This document shows positions 51,501 to 63,860 of a DNA stretch of 64,000 nt, piece after piece. Under the pieces are notes generated by a model, which saw only the letters and a program-made list of their open reading frames with translations, was not told where the DNA came from and made no database searches. Made by a program: the position numbers and the translations under genes. Source of the DNA: Sitta carolinensis (Eukaryota; Chordata; Aves; Passeriformes; Sittidae); contig JAVUNC010000019.1 of the NCBI GenBank assembly GCA_032173965.1, positions 13,379,234-13,443,233 on the forward strand, given 5' to 3'. The stretch's first letter is position 1; each line of letters opens with the position of its first letter.

Positions 51501-52535
51501 TATGTAGGTGAAATTCATTGGCCTCCATTTCAGAAGAAGTCACATTCCATGACCTAATGGCCTTGGATGCCTGTTAAAATTTCCAGATTTAAAATTGTCC
51601 TTGTGAAAAGAAGTGCCAAAGTCTAAAATCATCCTACAAGAAAGGCTCATAAAAAGTTTTCTCTTTCAATGGGGTTTGAACGTAAGGTTTCTGCTGCCCA
51701 ACGATTCACAGTGCAGTATGTTACCTTTGATGATGGAAATATTACCCTCTTGCCTGGATTTTATGTTTGTTTTCCCTTCTGCCTCTAGTAGTCTCCAGCA
51801 CTCCTCCCAAAAAAGGCTGATTTCCCCCACACCCTGCCGGAGAACGACAGAGATTCCGCAGCCCCGCTGCCAGTGGAGCAGGGGTAAGGGCTGGCTGTGC
51901 CCCCGAGAGCAGAGCTTTCCAAGAGAAACACTCAGACAGCACAGTTCCGGAGTGCCTTGGCCATAAATCTTCTCTGGGCATCCTGCCTGCTTTATGGACT
52001 CTGCCATTTTCTCTCAGGCAGTTCAGAGCCTGCCCTATTGCCTCCTGCAGAGGCAGAAAGAGCACAGCTTGCTCTGGAGGGAAGAAGATTTAAGCTTTCT
52101 ATAATATTGGGATGAAATTACCAGAAAAATTGATAGTATGTGGTTCTTTTAAGGTAGCAAGAGAGTGGTGACAGTCTTCTTCTCTCTGCAAGGTTAGTAG
52201 AAAGGAGAGGACAATGAGATTTTAGTCCGTATCTTTTAAGGGAAGGATTAGAAATAATCAGCTTAATATGCAGTAAAGGAGATTTAGATGAGATATTACA
52301 GAACTTCCTCATACCAAAAACAGTTAAGCACTGGAGCAGAATATTCAGTAACTACGTGGAATCACTGCTGTAGGAGACGTATCTGTAAAGGTTGGGTTTA
52401 AGGAAACACAATCCTGTCTCCAACAGATGGTGTGGATGATTCCTCAGGGACAACACTCATCTCAATTTCATATGGTTCACTACAGAGAGCTTTCTCACTA
52501 TAAAGAGGCTAATATCTGATTCCTAGGTTCAAAAA
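48561..52535. other. Unique noncoding sequence
   Basis: No exon, RNA gene or family repeat is recognised. A small AAT run lies near 49079-49096. 49735-49930 has CNE-like style. A 147-codon forward frame at 50348-50791 overlaps reverse frames and carries no recognised domain. GC is somewhat raised around 51830-51960. Confidence 0.5.
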
Positions 52536-52775
52536 GGAACATAAGAAAAGCCATACGGGTTCAAAACTAAAAATCTAACCCAGTGTCTCATCTGATACAG
52601 GGACCCACAACATCTGGAAGGAATGTAAGAGCAAGAGCATCACACAGGGATACTTCCCCCCAGTTAATCTCCCACTTGGTAAATTTTGGAATTTAGGGAT
52701 GTGACTTCCCTATCCAGAGGTGTTGTCCTTTTAAGATCGGTCTAAATAGCTATTTGGTTTTCTGTCAGATTTTTG
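52536..52775 (-). mobile_element. Old CR1-type LINE fragment, reverse
   Basis: The plus strand reads GGAACATAAGAAAAGCCATA, then AATCTAACCCAGTGTCTCAT, ACTTCCCCCCAGTTAATCTC, GGAATTTAGGGATGTGACTT and CCAGAGGTGTTGTCCTTTTA. This is the reversed 3' region of a CR1 lineage that is abundant in turtles and crocodilians and survives in birds only as relics ('gaacataagaaaagccatactgggtcagacc...'). It is therefore much older than the bird-type CR1 tails elsewhere in the window. The far boundary is approximate. Confidence 0.65.
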
Positions 52776-52793
52776 CATTAGCTTTTTGACTTC

Positions 52794-52950
52794 AGGAAAA
52801 ATAAAGTGGTTATGAGAAGGTGGAAGAGGAAAAAGTATGAGAGGAGGAAAAAAAGAGAAACTGGGAAAGGGTGAAATAGGGAAGCAGGAGGAAAGATAAA
52901 GGAAGAAAATGAGAAGTGAAAGCAAGGAATGAATATGAAGAGGAAAGGAT
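52794..52950. repeat. Purine-rich tract
   Basis: About 157 bp in which nearly nine of ten plus-strand bases are A or G, with GAGGAGGAAAAAAAGAG-like motifs and no fixed period. It immediately follows the old CR1 fragment. The reverse frames through it (Phe/Ser/Pro-rich) are compositional artefacts. Confidence 0.85.
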
Positions 52951-55900
52951 GTGAATACCTTGCCACTACGGTAAACAGGGAAACAGGTGATAACATTAGG
53001 TGTAACATCAGTGGCTAAATCCAAGACAAGACAAATATGACAGCTGTGACACTGTTGCTCGCCACAGCTTAGATGCCTTGTTTGGGAGCTGAATCAATGG
53101 AAGTCCATGCATCATTAGTATGTTTGCCAGCTATGGAGTGAAACATCTGGACAGCAAACCCCTCCTTTTATTGCCAACTCTCTGCTTGCCCTGAAGACCC
53201 AGTCCTTCCCTGGGGCTGGAGGTGCTGAGAGTGGGCTGCTCTGATGGAGGGGCTGGGGAGAGGTTGGATCTAATGTCAAAAGGTCTCCAGTGCTGGTGGA
53301 AATGGCACCTGGAGAATCCAGCAGTGGGGAAGAGGTAAAGGTCTACCACATCCAGACTTACGCTGAAAAAACTAATGCATTGGTGTCTTGTGAACTTCTC
53401 TTTTTCATGGCTGGCTTAGCTGGGAAGGTGCTGATGTCTTGGGAGAAGGGGCATCCAAAACCAAATAGCCATCAGAAGTTTCTTTGGATTGTAGTATTTT
53501 TGGTCTGAAAAGGTTGATTTATTAAATGTGGTTGCAGGAAGGAAGTGTTGGGAGACAATATTGATGGGTCACTGTTGTTACTTTGTTTTTCACAAAACAT
53601 GTCTGGAATTCCTGGGTTTACCCTGTCCTGACAGAAACATATTTGAGAACAAAAACAAATTCTAATTTTTCTTTACCCTCCTGTTCTCACCCACTTCTGG
53701 CAGGCTACAGTACCCTGAGCTTTGTCACTGACTTTGCACACGTTCTTGTTGGGAGGTTTATGGATGGTTAATGATCTGAATTAAGTTACTGGCCGTGACT
53801 GCAGTGCAGGAGATTTCTGTTCCATGGGCATAACCAGTGTTACACTGGACCTTGCAGCTTTACGCTATTAGTTGAACTCTGTTGTTCTCATCTTTGATGC
53901 ATGTCTGGATTTATCTTCTTGAGCTTGAGAGTGGGAGAGGCTTTCAGATTTCCTTCAGTCATCATGAGGAAGCACTACTCATGTTCAAGCTGGTGACATT
54001 ACCAGTGGCAATCTGCACTAAAAGAAAATCTGTAACTAAGCTGTCGCTTTGGTTAAAATATCTTTCTTGAAAAAAAAAAAAAAAGAAAACGGGGATCCTT
54101 CTCTGTCAGGAGAGAAGGGGGAAGCTAAGACAGTCACACACTAGTGGTCTATAACATCCAGAAATTACATTAATTGAGTGCTTCCACTATCCCATCTTTT
54201 TCTAATTTTGTGAATATCACGTGTAGAACAGCATCATGTGGTTGTTAATTATAACAACCAAAGTGCAATTTTGTAATAAGACTAGCAGATGTTCGCAGCA
54301 CTAAATATTCAGATCAAACCCAGTTCTTTTTGCCCAGCACACATCCATTCAAGATCACATAGTGTCTGAAGTATTTTTTTAAATTGTTGTTCTCTATAAA
54401 TTCCCTCTAGCTCACCTTTTAAGCTCTCTATTTGTGATGTGATCTGTAAGATCAGGTTGCAGAAGATTACAATATTCTGTTTGCTCATTATTAGGCTCTC
54501 ATTTTCCCTCCATCAGGCAAAGAGAAGTTTTGCCACTAACTGTGGTAGGACAGGACCATTTTGCTTTCGTAAGGTTTTTAAAGGCCATGTGAACATATGA
54601 AAAGTTTGTGTTGACCAAAATGTCTGTGATGAACTGAAAGACAGTCATTTGCACTCATGTGAGAAGAGCTCTGTTAAGAGCCATCAATCCCACTTGTGAC
54701 AGCGTATTGACACTTGCTGGTCTTTAGGATTCATTTCTTAAAATGCTAATGCAGACAAGTTCCTGTCTGTTGTGGGAAAATATGGGGGAACTTTGTTAGA
54801 TGAGACACTCAAGTGCAAATAAATGTTTCCTGTAAGAAAGCATTTGGCTCAAATCTTTCCCCTATTATTTTTTTTTTAATCTTCTAAATTGTTTCCCCAT
54901 GTCCTTAGTGACACCCTTAGGAAAAAAATTAAAAATTATCATCAAAAATAAAAGTCAACTGTGCACATGCCAGAGATAATTGGAGATTTATAATATGCCC
55001 TATATAACTTTTGAGCACTGAAATAACATACGTGAATGATGGGCTGAAACTTCATGGCATGAAGGATGCCTTTCTGGATAATTTACATCTTGGGGGGTAG
55101 TATCTTAAAATCAGAGGTCCTGTCTTCACTCTGTGCACATTAAAAACCACATGGTGTTTTTCATAAGAGCCTGGGCTTGCCCCAGCTAAATTTTTTCCTC
55201 AGCTCTTTAGTCTTGCAGCCTGTGCTGTGCTCAGACCATCTGGTCACCATTCTGCAACCCTGGCCACGGCTGTGCTTAATGGTGAAATGATTTCTGTCTG
55301 TATACAGTTGGTAGAGTGTTTTGCATACTGCATATGCTCAAGGTATTACATATGAAAGGCATTATGTAAGATTGCAGGGAAAGAAAAATACTCTCTTAAA
55401 AATTGTCAGTAATTGCCCAGAATGCTCTTGTGACACCATTTGATGATGGAGGACCTTAACCACTGCTCTGAAATAGTCTGGTTTCTAACTTGTATTTTAA
55501 ATTTATTCACTGTGAAATTCTCTGCTTTTCGTTGTCCTCATTATTGCCACCTCAGATGGCCCTCCTAGAGGCCAGACTTGTTTGTCTGGTCATCAGAAGA
55601 TAATTCAAAATGGACAAAAGAGAGGAGTCTGGAGACATGCCCAGGGTTTTATATCCCACATAAGCATCACTCAGAGTGTAGCCCACATTTCCCCACTCCC
55701 AGCCCCATGCTCCTGGCTTGGCACAGGTGCCCATAGCTCAAGCTCACACCAGTACAATGGAACTCAATGCAGCTGACGTGATGGGTTTTAACAAAACAAA
55801 TTTGTCCTTGATGTTAGTGCATCTGTCCACTCCTGGTCTTCTCAGGTTGTAATCATAGCCCTAAAGCTTGGTTTGGCTGCTTAACATGAGCATTAGGTGA

Positions 55901-57169
55901 GGCTGGAGGGGGTACAAGCTTTCAGGGATTTCCTCCTTAATGTTAAGCAAGGCTGGAGGTGACCCAAAGTTTTGGGGACATTTGTACCATGTTAGTGGTT
56001 ATATGGACTCATGGGAACCTGTGTCCACTGGGAGTGAGCACAGAGACTAACCAGGGCATCACTGATGGCTCAGGCTGGAATTACTCTGCCTGACTCTTGC
56101 CATGGTTTTTGGGACCTGCCAGTGCCTCCCCCTGCAACATAACAGGATGTACCTGTAGTGACCCTTCACAAGGTTTCCTGTATCAAGGCTTGTGTTTCTG
56201 AAGGTGTGTGTTTCTTAGGGTGCAAACACACTGTGAGAGCGTTTCCCAGGTGCCTGGGCACCCACACAGCTTGGCTCCAGGCACAGCTGTGGCCATGCAG
56301 CGTGGGTGCAGGGCTGGGGAATCCAGCCCAAACACGGGCAAAACCCATTGTCACCGTTTGGGGACAATTTGTCCTGAGAAAGCCAGGCTGCAGCACTGGG
56401 ACACAGAGCTCCGGGATGCCAGGGAGCACTGCTGGGCTCTTTTAGGTTCTGCTAAAGGGATGCATGCTAGCAGCGTTCATGAAGGAGCACACCAAGTGTG
56501 TGCTCAAAGGATGATCTGGGATCCCATTTGGTCAGCTCCTGATTCAACCTTATTCCTGATTTTTGAGGCATGGCTGTTTCAGTGGTGCCTCTGCCCCTTG
56601 CACATGAACCTTTGGGCTGAAACAAGGAATGCTCCGTCAGCTTTGCAGGGTTTCAGAGTCACGCATCATTTCAGTCTAAAAATAAATTCCAAGCGTGGTA
56701 TACTGGTTTTGAAGACAAGTTGAACTGTGCTTTCCATCAGAAATGATGTTACATTATATTTTCATCTTGGGCATGAAGCCAGCACTAACTGCTCACCAAT
56801 ATAATTATGAGCAAAAATACAGAGGGGCTGGGCTGTGCAAGGTTCTGGGTTCTGCAGTGGAGCTGGGGAAACTCCACCACCCAAAATCATCTTTCTGTGC
56901 ATGTGAAAAACTTAGGAATACACACTTTTAAGGAAGCTTACTCAGAATCAGTTTTTTAACATAACTACAGTAACTTTTAAATCTTTTTGACTAATGGAAG
57001 GAGTAAAAAGTGCTTTAAATTTATTGAAACCACAAGATGACTATGGTTGTAAAGGAGGTCTTTCAACAGCTTCTACTTAAACACCAAGGAGCCACACTGG
57101 ACCCCCTCTTCCTAAGTCCTTGCAGATATCAGTGAGTAACCCTGCCTCAAAAAAAAAAAAAAAAAAGGC
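52951..57169. other. Unique noncoding sequence
   Basis: No gene or family repeat is recognised. It contains A runs near 54070-54084 and 57150-57167, the hairpin at 54239-54260, and a GC-raised segment 56160-56720 holding a 171-codon frame without recognisable domain. Confidence 0.5.
54239..54260. repeat. 9-bp perfect hairpin with ATTA loop
   Basis: Arms TGGTTGTTA (54239-54247) and TAACAACCA (54252-54260) flank ATTA. The centre GTTAATTATAAC is close to, but one base shorter than, an HNF1-type dyad, and it also holds paired AACAA cores. It lies in AT-rich unique sequence. It may be a binding site or a chance palindrome. Confidence 0.6.
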
Positions 57170-57720
57170 ACGATTTCACCCAGAATCGTTTGTTCTGTTG
57201 GTGAAAGTCACTGAGAAAAGTCCTAAAATTATACAATTATAATAATAAATCAATTCAGCATGTCATTTCTACTTTTCTACATTAATAAATTAACCATGTA
57301 ACATTGTTCAAAATTATGTCAGTTACGCATATAATAATCTTTTAAATTAATGAAGTGATGAAGCAGTTTGATGACACCCATGATTTACAGGGCTGCTTTT
57401 AGCTAATGTTAAAAGCCTTTCATTTAATAAATTGTCCCCTTGAGAAATTACCAAAAATTAATATTTTCTATGCTAAATGTTCCAAGGTTTACATTTTTCC
57501 ACTATATTAGCAAATGGCAATGGAGAAGCATTTTTCAAAATATATCTTCTTTTACATATATTTAATTGAAATTAATTAGTATATTACTTTAAAAAGAAAT
57601 GATCACAGGGAAAGGTGTGGGATCATTTATGAGAGTTTCTTATGGCAATAAAAACAGCATTTAAACAATGGAATTAATCATGTCCTTAAAATTTTTTATG
57701 ATAGATTAGGAATCATTCCA
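57170..57720. promoter_or_regulatory. Candidate conserved noncoding block, very AT-rich
   Basis: More than 500 bp of AT-rich but non-repetitive DNA with many homeodomain-type cores: CATTAATAAATTAACCATG, TTTTAAATTAATGAAGTG, TTAATTGAAATTAATTAG and CAGTTTGATGACACCCATGA. No frame is open. This combination is characteristic of developmental enhancers in vertebrates, but conservation was not tested. Confidence 0.3.
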
Positions 57721-57763
57721 AGCTTTTTGATTAAATAGAAGGACATTCCATACAGACTGGACC

Positions 57764-57779
57764 AAAAAAAAAAAAAAAA
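57764..57779. repeat. Poly(A) run
   Basis: About 15 consecutive A; simple homopolymer with no associated retroposon body. Confidence 0.85.
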
Positions 57780-58339
57780 TCCAGCTATTTCACTGCAGTT
57801 AATATTTCCCTGGTTCCATTATGTCAGGATATGTGCATGCTGAATATTTACTGAGCTAAAGGCAAAAGTCCAAGTGAGGCTCACAAGATCTATTTTGCTT
57901 TGCTCTTCCTTGTGCTTGGCACCCTGATGTAATGTATGCATAAGGTTGTGAATGCTTAATATTTCCCATTTTATGCACATCTTTTCAGAAGTGAGCTTTA
58001 AAGCCACTTTCTCCTAGGGTTGGTTGGGATTCAAGGAACATAACATGAAATGGTATAGTGTGTCCTATAAAAGAGGTTAAAATGGAGGTTATAATTATGA
58101 AAGCTCAATAGATTTGAAAGCCAACACAGTGCCCCCTCACATGTGATACTATCTCTAGAAAGGGAAAGAGATATATAGGACTATAAAGGGAAGCCTGTAA
58201 TTGATGCTCTCTGTACTTATTAGGATTTGTTTTAGTAACATCAGGGACTCGTTTTTGTACTACCTCTGAATAAATAATGTGCACAGTAGGTTGGGTCAAT
58301 TCCTTTTCACTTTGAAATATTTTCAGCAGTTGCACTAAA

Positions 58340-59065
58340 CCCAAGAATAATTCATTGGATTTTTGTAAGGCGGATGGATGTATTATGAAAAGTAGGTGCG
58401 TTAACGGATTTATTGTGGATGGGGGGGCAATCTATAACAGGGGCCAGCATGAAAAAGAAGGGACTCTTGGCCTTAGGGGTGATGGGAGAGCATTTTCCAT
58501 CTCAATCAGGAGCATTTCTCAAAAAATAAACAGGATCTCAGAAAAAGACCTTGTTCCAGTGTTTGTGTTCGAACGCTCCACGGGTGAAGTCTGTCACACA
58601 GCAGAGGCTCCAAAGGGACACCCGCATATAATTACCCATGGACAGAGCTTTGCCTCTGGGAAGTAAACCACCATAATGAGCACAGCTTCTCAAATACATA
58701 TTTGTTTTAAAAAATAAGTGAAACAGAACCGTCCCAAAAAAGCCTGAAAATTGATTCCAGTACAGGCTTTGTTTGGCTCCTGCTTCTGGCACTGATTCCA
58801 GAGTTTTAATATCTCCGGCGAGTTACTGCTTTATCCTGGGTGCCAAGTTCCAGATCTCTCAAACTGCTCTGGCCCCATCGGCAGGAGAGACACAGTGAAG
58901 CTTAGCTAATGTTTGTGTCCTTTAGTCCTTTGATATGTCTGTGGATGACAACAGCCACAGAAGGACAAATTCGTTATTAATAGCAGTGATTAACAAATTA
59001 GTTGTAGCTCCTTCTAGTATTTCTACAGATACCTCTCTGCAGCAGCATCTGAAACAGTAGGGATT
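58340..59065. promoter_or_regulatory. Candidate conserved noncoding block
   Basis: This section has complex sequence with isolated CpGs retained in an otherwise CpG-poor region (GTTAACGGATTT, TTCGAACGCTCCACGGGTG, ATCTCCGGCGAG) and TAAT cores (AAATTCGTTATTAATAGCAG, GATTAACAAATTAGTTG). A 103-codon frame at 58355-58666 runs through the first half without recognised domain. The look is that of noncoding constraint; an unrecognised exon is the alternative. Confidence 0.25.
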
Positions 59066-62000
59066 TTTGCTGGAAAATTCTGTTAGTTTGTTTTGGGGTT
59101 TTTTTGTGAAAATATGTATTTTGTGGGTTGGGCTTTGCAGAACTGCCTCTGGAGCCTCTCCTACTGCTCCAACCCTTCCTTGGAAAAAGAGCATCAAGGG
59201 AGTCCTACCTGTCTGTCTGTCTGTCTGTCAAACTAGGCAGTGAGAGGACAGGGTTTTTTTCTCTCCAGTTCTTTCTCAGTGTGAAATTCTCCCTTGAAAT
59301 TCAGTCTTCAGCGAGGGTCTAGTTTCATTTGGTTGTAAGAAACAATGTCAATCTAGCAAAGTGAGGAGAATTTCTGTGGCGGTGGAAAACAATGTTGCAC
59401 ACACTCCTGCAATACAAAGTTTGTCCATCCAAAAAGAGTCTGATCCTGTAAAAGCAGCAGGGATTTGTCATGAAATCTGGGGGTACTTAGGATAAATTCC
59501 TCTAGTGATTTACACTGAGCAGGGGTCAAGAAAATGTTTTCTGAAAAAAATGTGAAGGGTTTTGAGGATCATATAATTGTCTTCTACTGTGTGATTAGTT
59601 TTGGATACCATCTTGGAAGTGCTACCAACTTCTGGGTATTTGCAAAAGCATCTGTTAATGTGAAGCGTAGCTGCCAAATAATTTAACAAAGCAGAAATGA
59701 CTGTGTGGAAGTGTTACTCCCTGCCCCCAAGCAACCAAGCCATCCGTAAATTCTAACCAAGAACAAAATTCATGGGTTCAAACTTGAGACTTAGTAGGGA
59801 AGGTGGTTGCTCCGACCAACAGCCATTGGGTTTGATGTGAGTTCTCAAGACATTTGGCAAACCTTTGATTGTAGTGGAAAAAATTACTGTGGATGAATCT
59901 AGTTTTTACTGTGAAATTTCCAGATGATTCTAGAGATTATTAGTTTTGGGAATTTGTTGAAAGAATCTCTCACCCTGATTTTTGCAATTAAATGGACCTT
60001 CCAAGCTGGAAAACTAATATGATTGATAATAAGAGGAATTTAATGATACTAATTCATTAAAGAGCAGAAATAATGGTATTTATTTCTCCTCATTAAGATT
60101 CTTTGGATTTTATTTCTAAGGGAATATAAGTACTAGTAACAACAAACACATAGAATAAGTTATGATCTCTGAGAAAAGCATCTCCAACCATCAGAAAAAA
60201 CAGGGAATTTCTTAATTTGTGCTTCTGGTGAGATAGACAAGGATTGCATCTTCCTGTGTAACAGAATGTATCTAAATGCAGATAGGGCCAGTAAACCCAG
60301 ACATTTCTGCCAACAGAGTTTCTGCTTAAATATCTTTATGGCAATAAAGAATTCCATCTCACTCCTCAAGTCCTGGAACAAACTGAGAGGTTGATCTCTA
60401 GCAGTAATTTTTCAGATGGGAAAATGACCTCAGACTGCCTCAAGAGACTTGGCAAAGGAGGGTCAAGAGGAGGCAGGAGAAAAGCAGCAGTCCTTGAGAA
60501 GAGCCAAGGGCTACCTTCTCTACTGCTGTTTTGCAATGAAAAGTGTAGGGATGAAGGGAGAAGTTTCAGCATTAAAAAACCCCAGAAATTTGCACTTTCA
60601 GCTCATGCCCTTGTTGATTTTGTCGCATCTTCCTTTGTGGGGTCTGCTGTACCCGCCTCTGCGTCCACACCAGACATATCTTCAAGCTTTTGGCAGAAGC
60701 TTCTGGTCCATGTAAATCTCATTTGCACCTGCACTTTGGCAAAGGCTTAGCTGTCATCTGTGAGGAGCATGATCCAAGCCTTGGTCCAAACAAGTGGCAG
60801 TGGTGGGACCATGCCATTGGGTCTGATTGTTGGAGGACAGAAGCTTCTACACAAAGATAAGCATTACATTGGGGGCTGATTTCTAGATAATTAAGTAGTG
60901 GATAAGTCTGCGTCAGAGGTCATCACAATCTTGTTGGCCAGAGCAATGTAGTGTTATGAGGAAGATCTATTGTTATTCTTGCCTAGTTGTCAGTAATATC
61001 ATTTGCATGCCTGTGTTCTTTCAGAGTTGAAGACACCCTTCATATTGTGTGCCAACAAGACTAATTTTATTAACACCTTTTTGTGCAAAAGCAGCTTCTT
61101 TCATTTAAAATTGTCAGACCTGAAAGTCATAGAAGGTGATAGAAAAGTTTAGATCTTACAGCTCCTCTTGCAGAGGAGCTTCCAAAGAGCTGAGCACCTG
61201 GTTTTCAGACCTTAGATATGGGATGTAAAGCATAGCTGGGTTAGCAAATTGTTGTGTGCCAAATCAAGCACCTTAATTGAAATTTAGGCCAGAGCTGAGA
61301 ATCTATAGGGAAGTTCTGCTCCAAATGATCATTAAATTTCTACTGTACATCTCTGAAGGGGATGGGAAAACAAATTCCTGTCCACTGCTTGAAGTGCTTA
61401 GTATCCCTACCTTCCTGCTACTCCATCATTTGCCCACTGCATTTTAATTACTTGACAAAGAAGAATGTATGCATTGGCATGTGGAAGATTTAGCTGGAGT
61501 GCCACACCAGGAACAGATTTGTGAGGGGATGCAGGGGCTTTAGGCCTTTCCTAAGCAACCTCAGTTTGTCCTGGGGATGCTGGTGGGACTAGACTTGTCC
61601 TCACATACACTTATTGTCAGTCCACCAATCTCCTCAGATCACAGTGCCACTTTCCTGAGGATTGCCAGTCCTGCAGAGCATCAGCACTCAGCACAGGATA
61701 GTTTACCATGCTGAAAAAGTTCACTTGCCAGTATGATTGACTAAAACAACTAGATTTTCTAGAAGGGCAGCCAGTCTTACCACAGGTATGCCCAGCAGAT
61801 GCTATTTGAATTAGTTGAGAAATGAAGTGATGAAAAATGAGCTTAAACAATCTCTTTATTAAAGAAGAATGAGCTGGGCAACATATGAGTGAAGCATCTC
61901 TTTCCATCTTCTAGGACACGGTAGAGTCAGCATACACCACAGTGGGCAGTGGATGAAGACAAGTGAGAAAGAAGAAGAGTAGGGCAGGAAGGCTCTAATG

Positions 62001-63619
62001 GATACAGTCTGCCCCCTTTTTTGGTTCCTTGGTGTATATCCCATCCAAGTCCTGGATGAGAGAGAAGTGGTCCTGAAGACCACTTCAAAACCTGCAAGGA
62101 CAAAGATGGAACAGCACATGAGCAACACAAGAGAAGCACTAAAGGACCAGAGGGAAAAAAGGCACTGACTGCAAAATTAAAAAAAAAAAAAAAAATTAAA
62201 AATAAAGGAAGACTTGAAACCTGGCAGTTTGTTGGCTGACTGTACAGCGCAAGGTGATACTGAGTTTGGTTTTTGCTTGCTGATGGGTACAGAGAAAAGG
62301 TCAGGATCAGACTGGGCTTGCACAGAGGAGAGAAATTCACAGAGCCTGACTCACTCCAGGTTCAGGCTTTCACAGTCTGTTCCAGCCCTGCAGAGGAGGT
62401 GCAAGAATTGCCAGTCCACGTGGTTGTGTAATACACTAGAGGAGGCTGAGATCATCCCTCAGCTACTTGCAGTGGCAGTGAGGGTTTGCCGGGCATAAAG
62501 GAAGGAAAAATAACAAGCAATTTTTTGCAAGAAAAAGTAATCCCCAGAGGAGGGGAAAAAAGTAGAAGTCAAAATGGTAGTGGTAGGGTCACTACTGATG
62601 CCTTATGTGACAGCTGCAAGGGTGAGTGGAGAGAACTGCACATGGGAGAACTCATCGTGCCCTGCAAAATCATCTCTCATCCTCTAAACAGGATGATAAG
62701 AGCAAGTAAGTGCACTTTAATTAGAAACAGTATTAGCTATTACTTGCAGCAACTATTTGCCCAAAAAACATAAATTTCTTTGCATTTTGGATAGAAACTC
62801 CTCCCCAGGGAATCCATATTTTTCATTTTCAGAGCTAATGCAGAAATTCTGCTATTTCAGTTAGCAGAAGAAAAAGTTCCCATTCATCATGGATGCTATT
62901 TGAGGGGATGCAGTTGCACATGCAGCTTCATGGAGCTGCAGAGGGTGAAAAATACTGTGTCTAGGCTGCCAGCTTCTGTGTGATGCAGTGAAAATATATA
63001 CTGTGTCTTTTTCAGCTTTTAATACCCAGAACAGCCAGCAGACCCTGGCAGACCAAGCTGCCATGAAGGGGTCAGCGAGACATAATGAAACATCCATGAG
63101 GGAAGAAACATCCTGGCATTACACATGCATTTGCACAGGGTTGCAGGGCAGCCAGCTCTTCCACATCTCACGTTATGTTACCTGTTTATAAATTATTCCC
63201 TAAGTTTTATCACACATGCATATTCATTTTTAATGCTTAAATACACATTAAGAATAATTTTCACTAAAGGATGATCCCTAATTCCATCAGGAGCAAAGCT
63301 AAGGAAATGATACATGCAAATTTGAGCAGGGGTTGGTACCATTAATCGCTAGCTTGTCTTCCTGGAGGGATCTCGCCAGTCCTGGGTCTGTCAGAGCTTG
63401 CAGCCTGGATGGGAGCCTAAAGGCCTTGGATGAAACCCTACTTGCATGCCAGAGGTCCTTAACTCCCCAAACCTGCCACTCCCACACCCAAAGGAAAGTG
63501 CATGAGCTCTCCTGCTTTCCCACAAAGACTAAATCTTTCAATTGCCTCCCACACAAACCAAGGGAAAGGATAGAGCAAAATGCATTTTAATGAGCATTTG
63601 AATAATCATCGGGATGAGT
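59066..63619. other. Unique noncoding sequence
   Basis: No gene is recognised. Small features are a (CTGT)n run at about 59208-59229 and a poly(A) near 62177-62196. 59440-59530 (CTGATCCTGTAAAA, then CCTCTAGTGATTTACACTG) faintly resembles old amniote repeats but is too short to call. Open frames near 60391-60750 and 62214-62773 have no recognised domain. Confidence 0.5.
59208..59229. repeat. Short (CTGT)n microsatellite
   Basis: Five consecutive CTGT units followed by CA; short and probably stable. Confidence 0.9.
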
Positions 63620-63695
63620 ACTTTTCACTGACATAGCACCTTTTGTTCGAGTGATTTATAAACATCCATTAAGCCTGACAACTTCCCTGAAGGGT

Positions 63696-63744
<49 letters not shown>

Positions 63745-63860
63745 CTCAGGAAGTGGAGAGCTGAGATTTGCTGGAGGATAGGGCAGGAAGCTCATGGCGG
63801 GGCTGGAAATGGGAACCCTGCATGCGGGATTTCCTCTCCCCCTCCATAGGGTTTCCTCTT
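63620..63860 (-). mobile_element. Ancient L2/MIR-type relic, reverse, split by poly(T)
   Basis: The plus strand reads CATAGCACCTTTTGTTCGAG, GATTTATAAACATCCATTAA and GCCTGACAACTTCCCTGAAG, then a T run, then GGGCAGGAAGCTCATGGCGG, GGCTGGAAATGGGAACCC and TTTCCTCTCCCCCTCC. These follow in order the amniote element with 'tagcgcctttcatccgag', 'gctttacaaacattaattaagcctcacaac', 'ggtcagtggcagggctgggaatagaacccagg'. It appears to be the same family as the relic at 29020-29215 but in the opposite orientation. The T run sits where the family usually has its 'ttattatccccattttacag' part. Confidence 0.4.
63698..63739. repeat. Poly(T) run, 42 bases
   Basis: Pure homopolymer of 42 T followed by AAATTCTCAGG. 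It lies inside the L2/MIR-type relic and probably grew from a T-rich part of that element. Confidence 0.9.

Noticed and set aside
59440..59530. Faint similarity to old amniote repeats (CTGATCCTGTAAAA, GATTTACACTG)
   Set aside because: Too short and diverged to separate from chance by eye.
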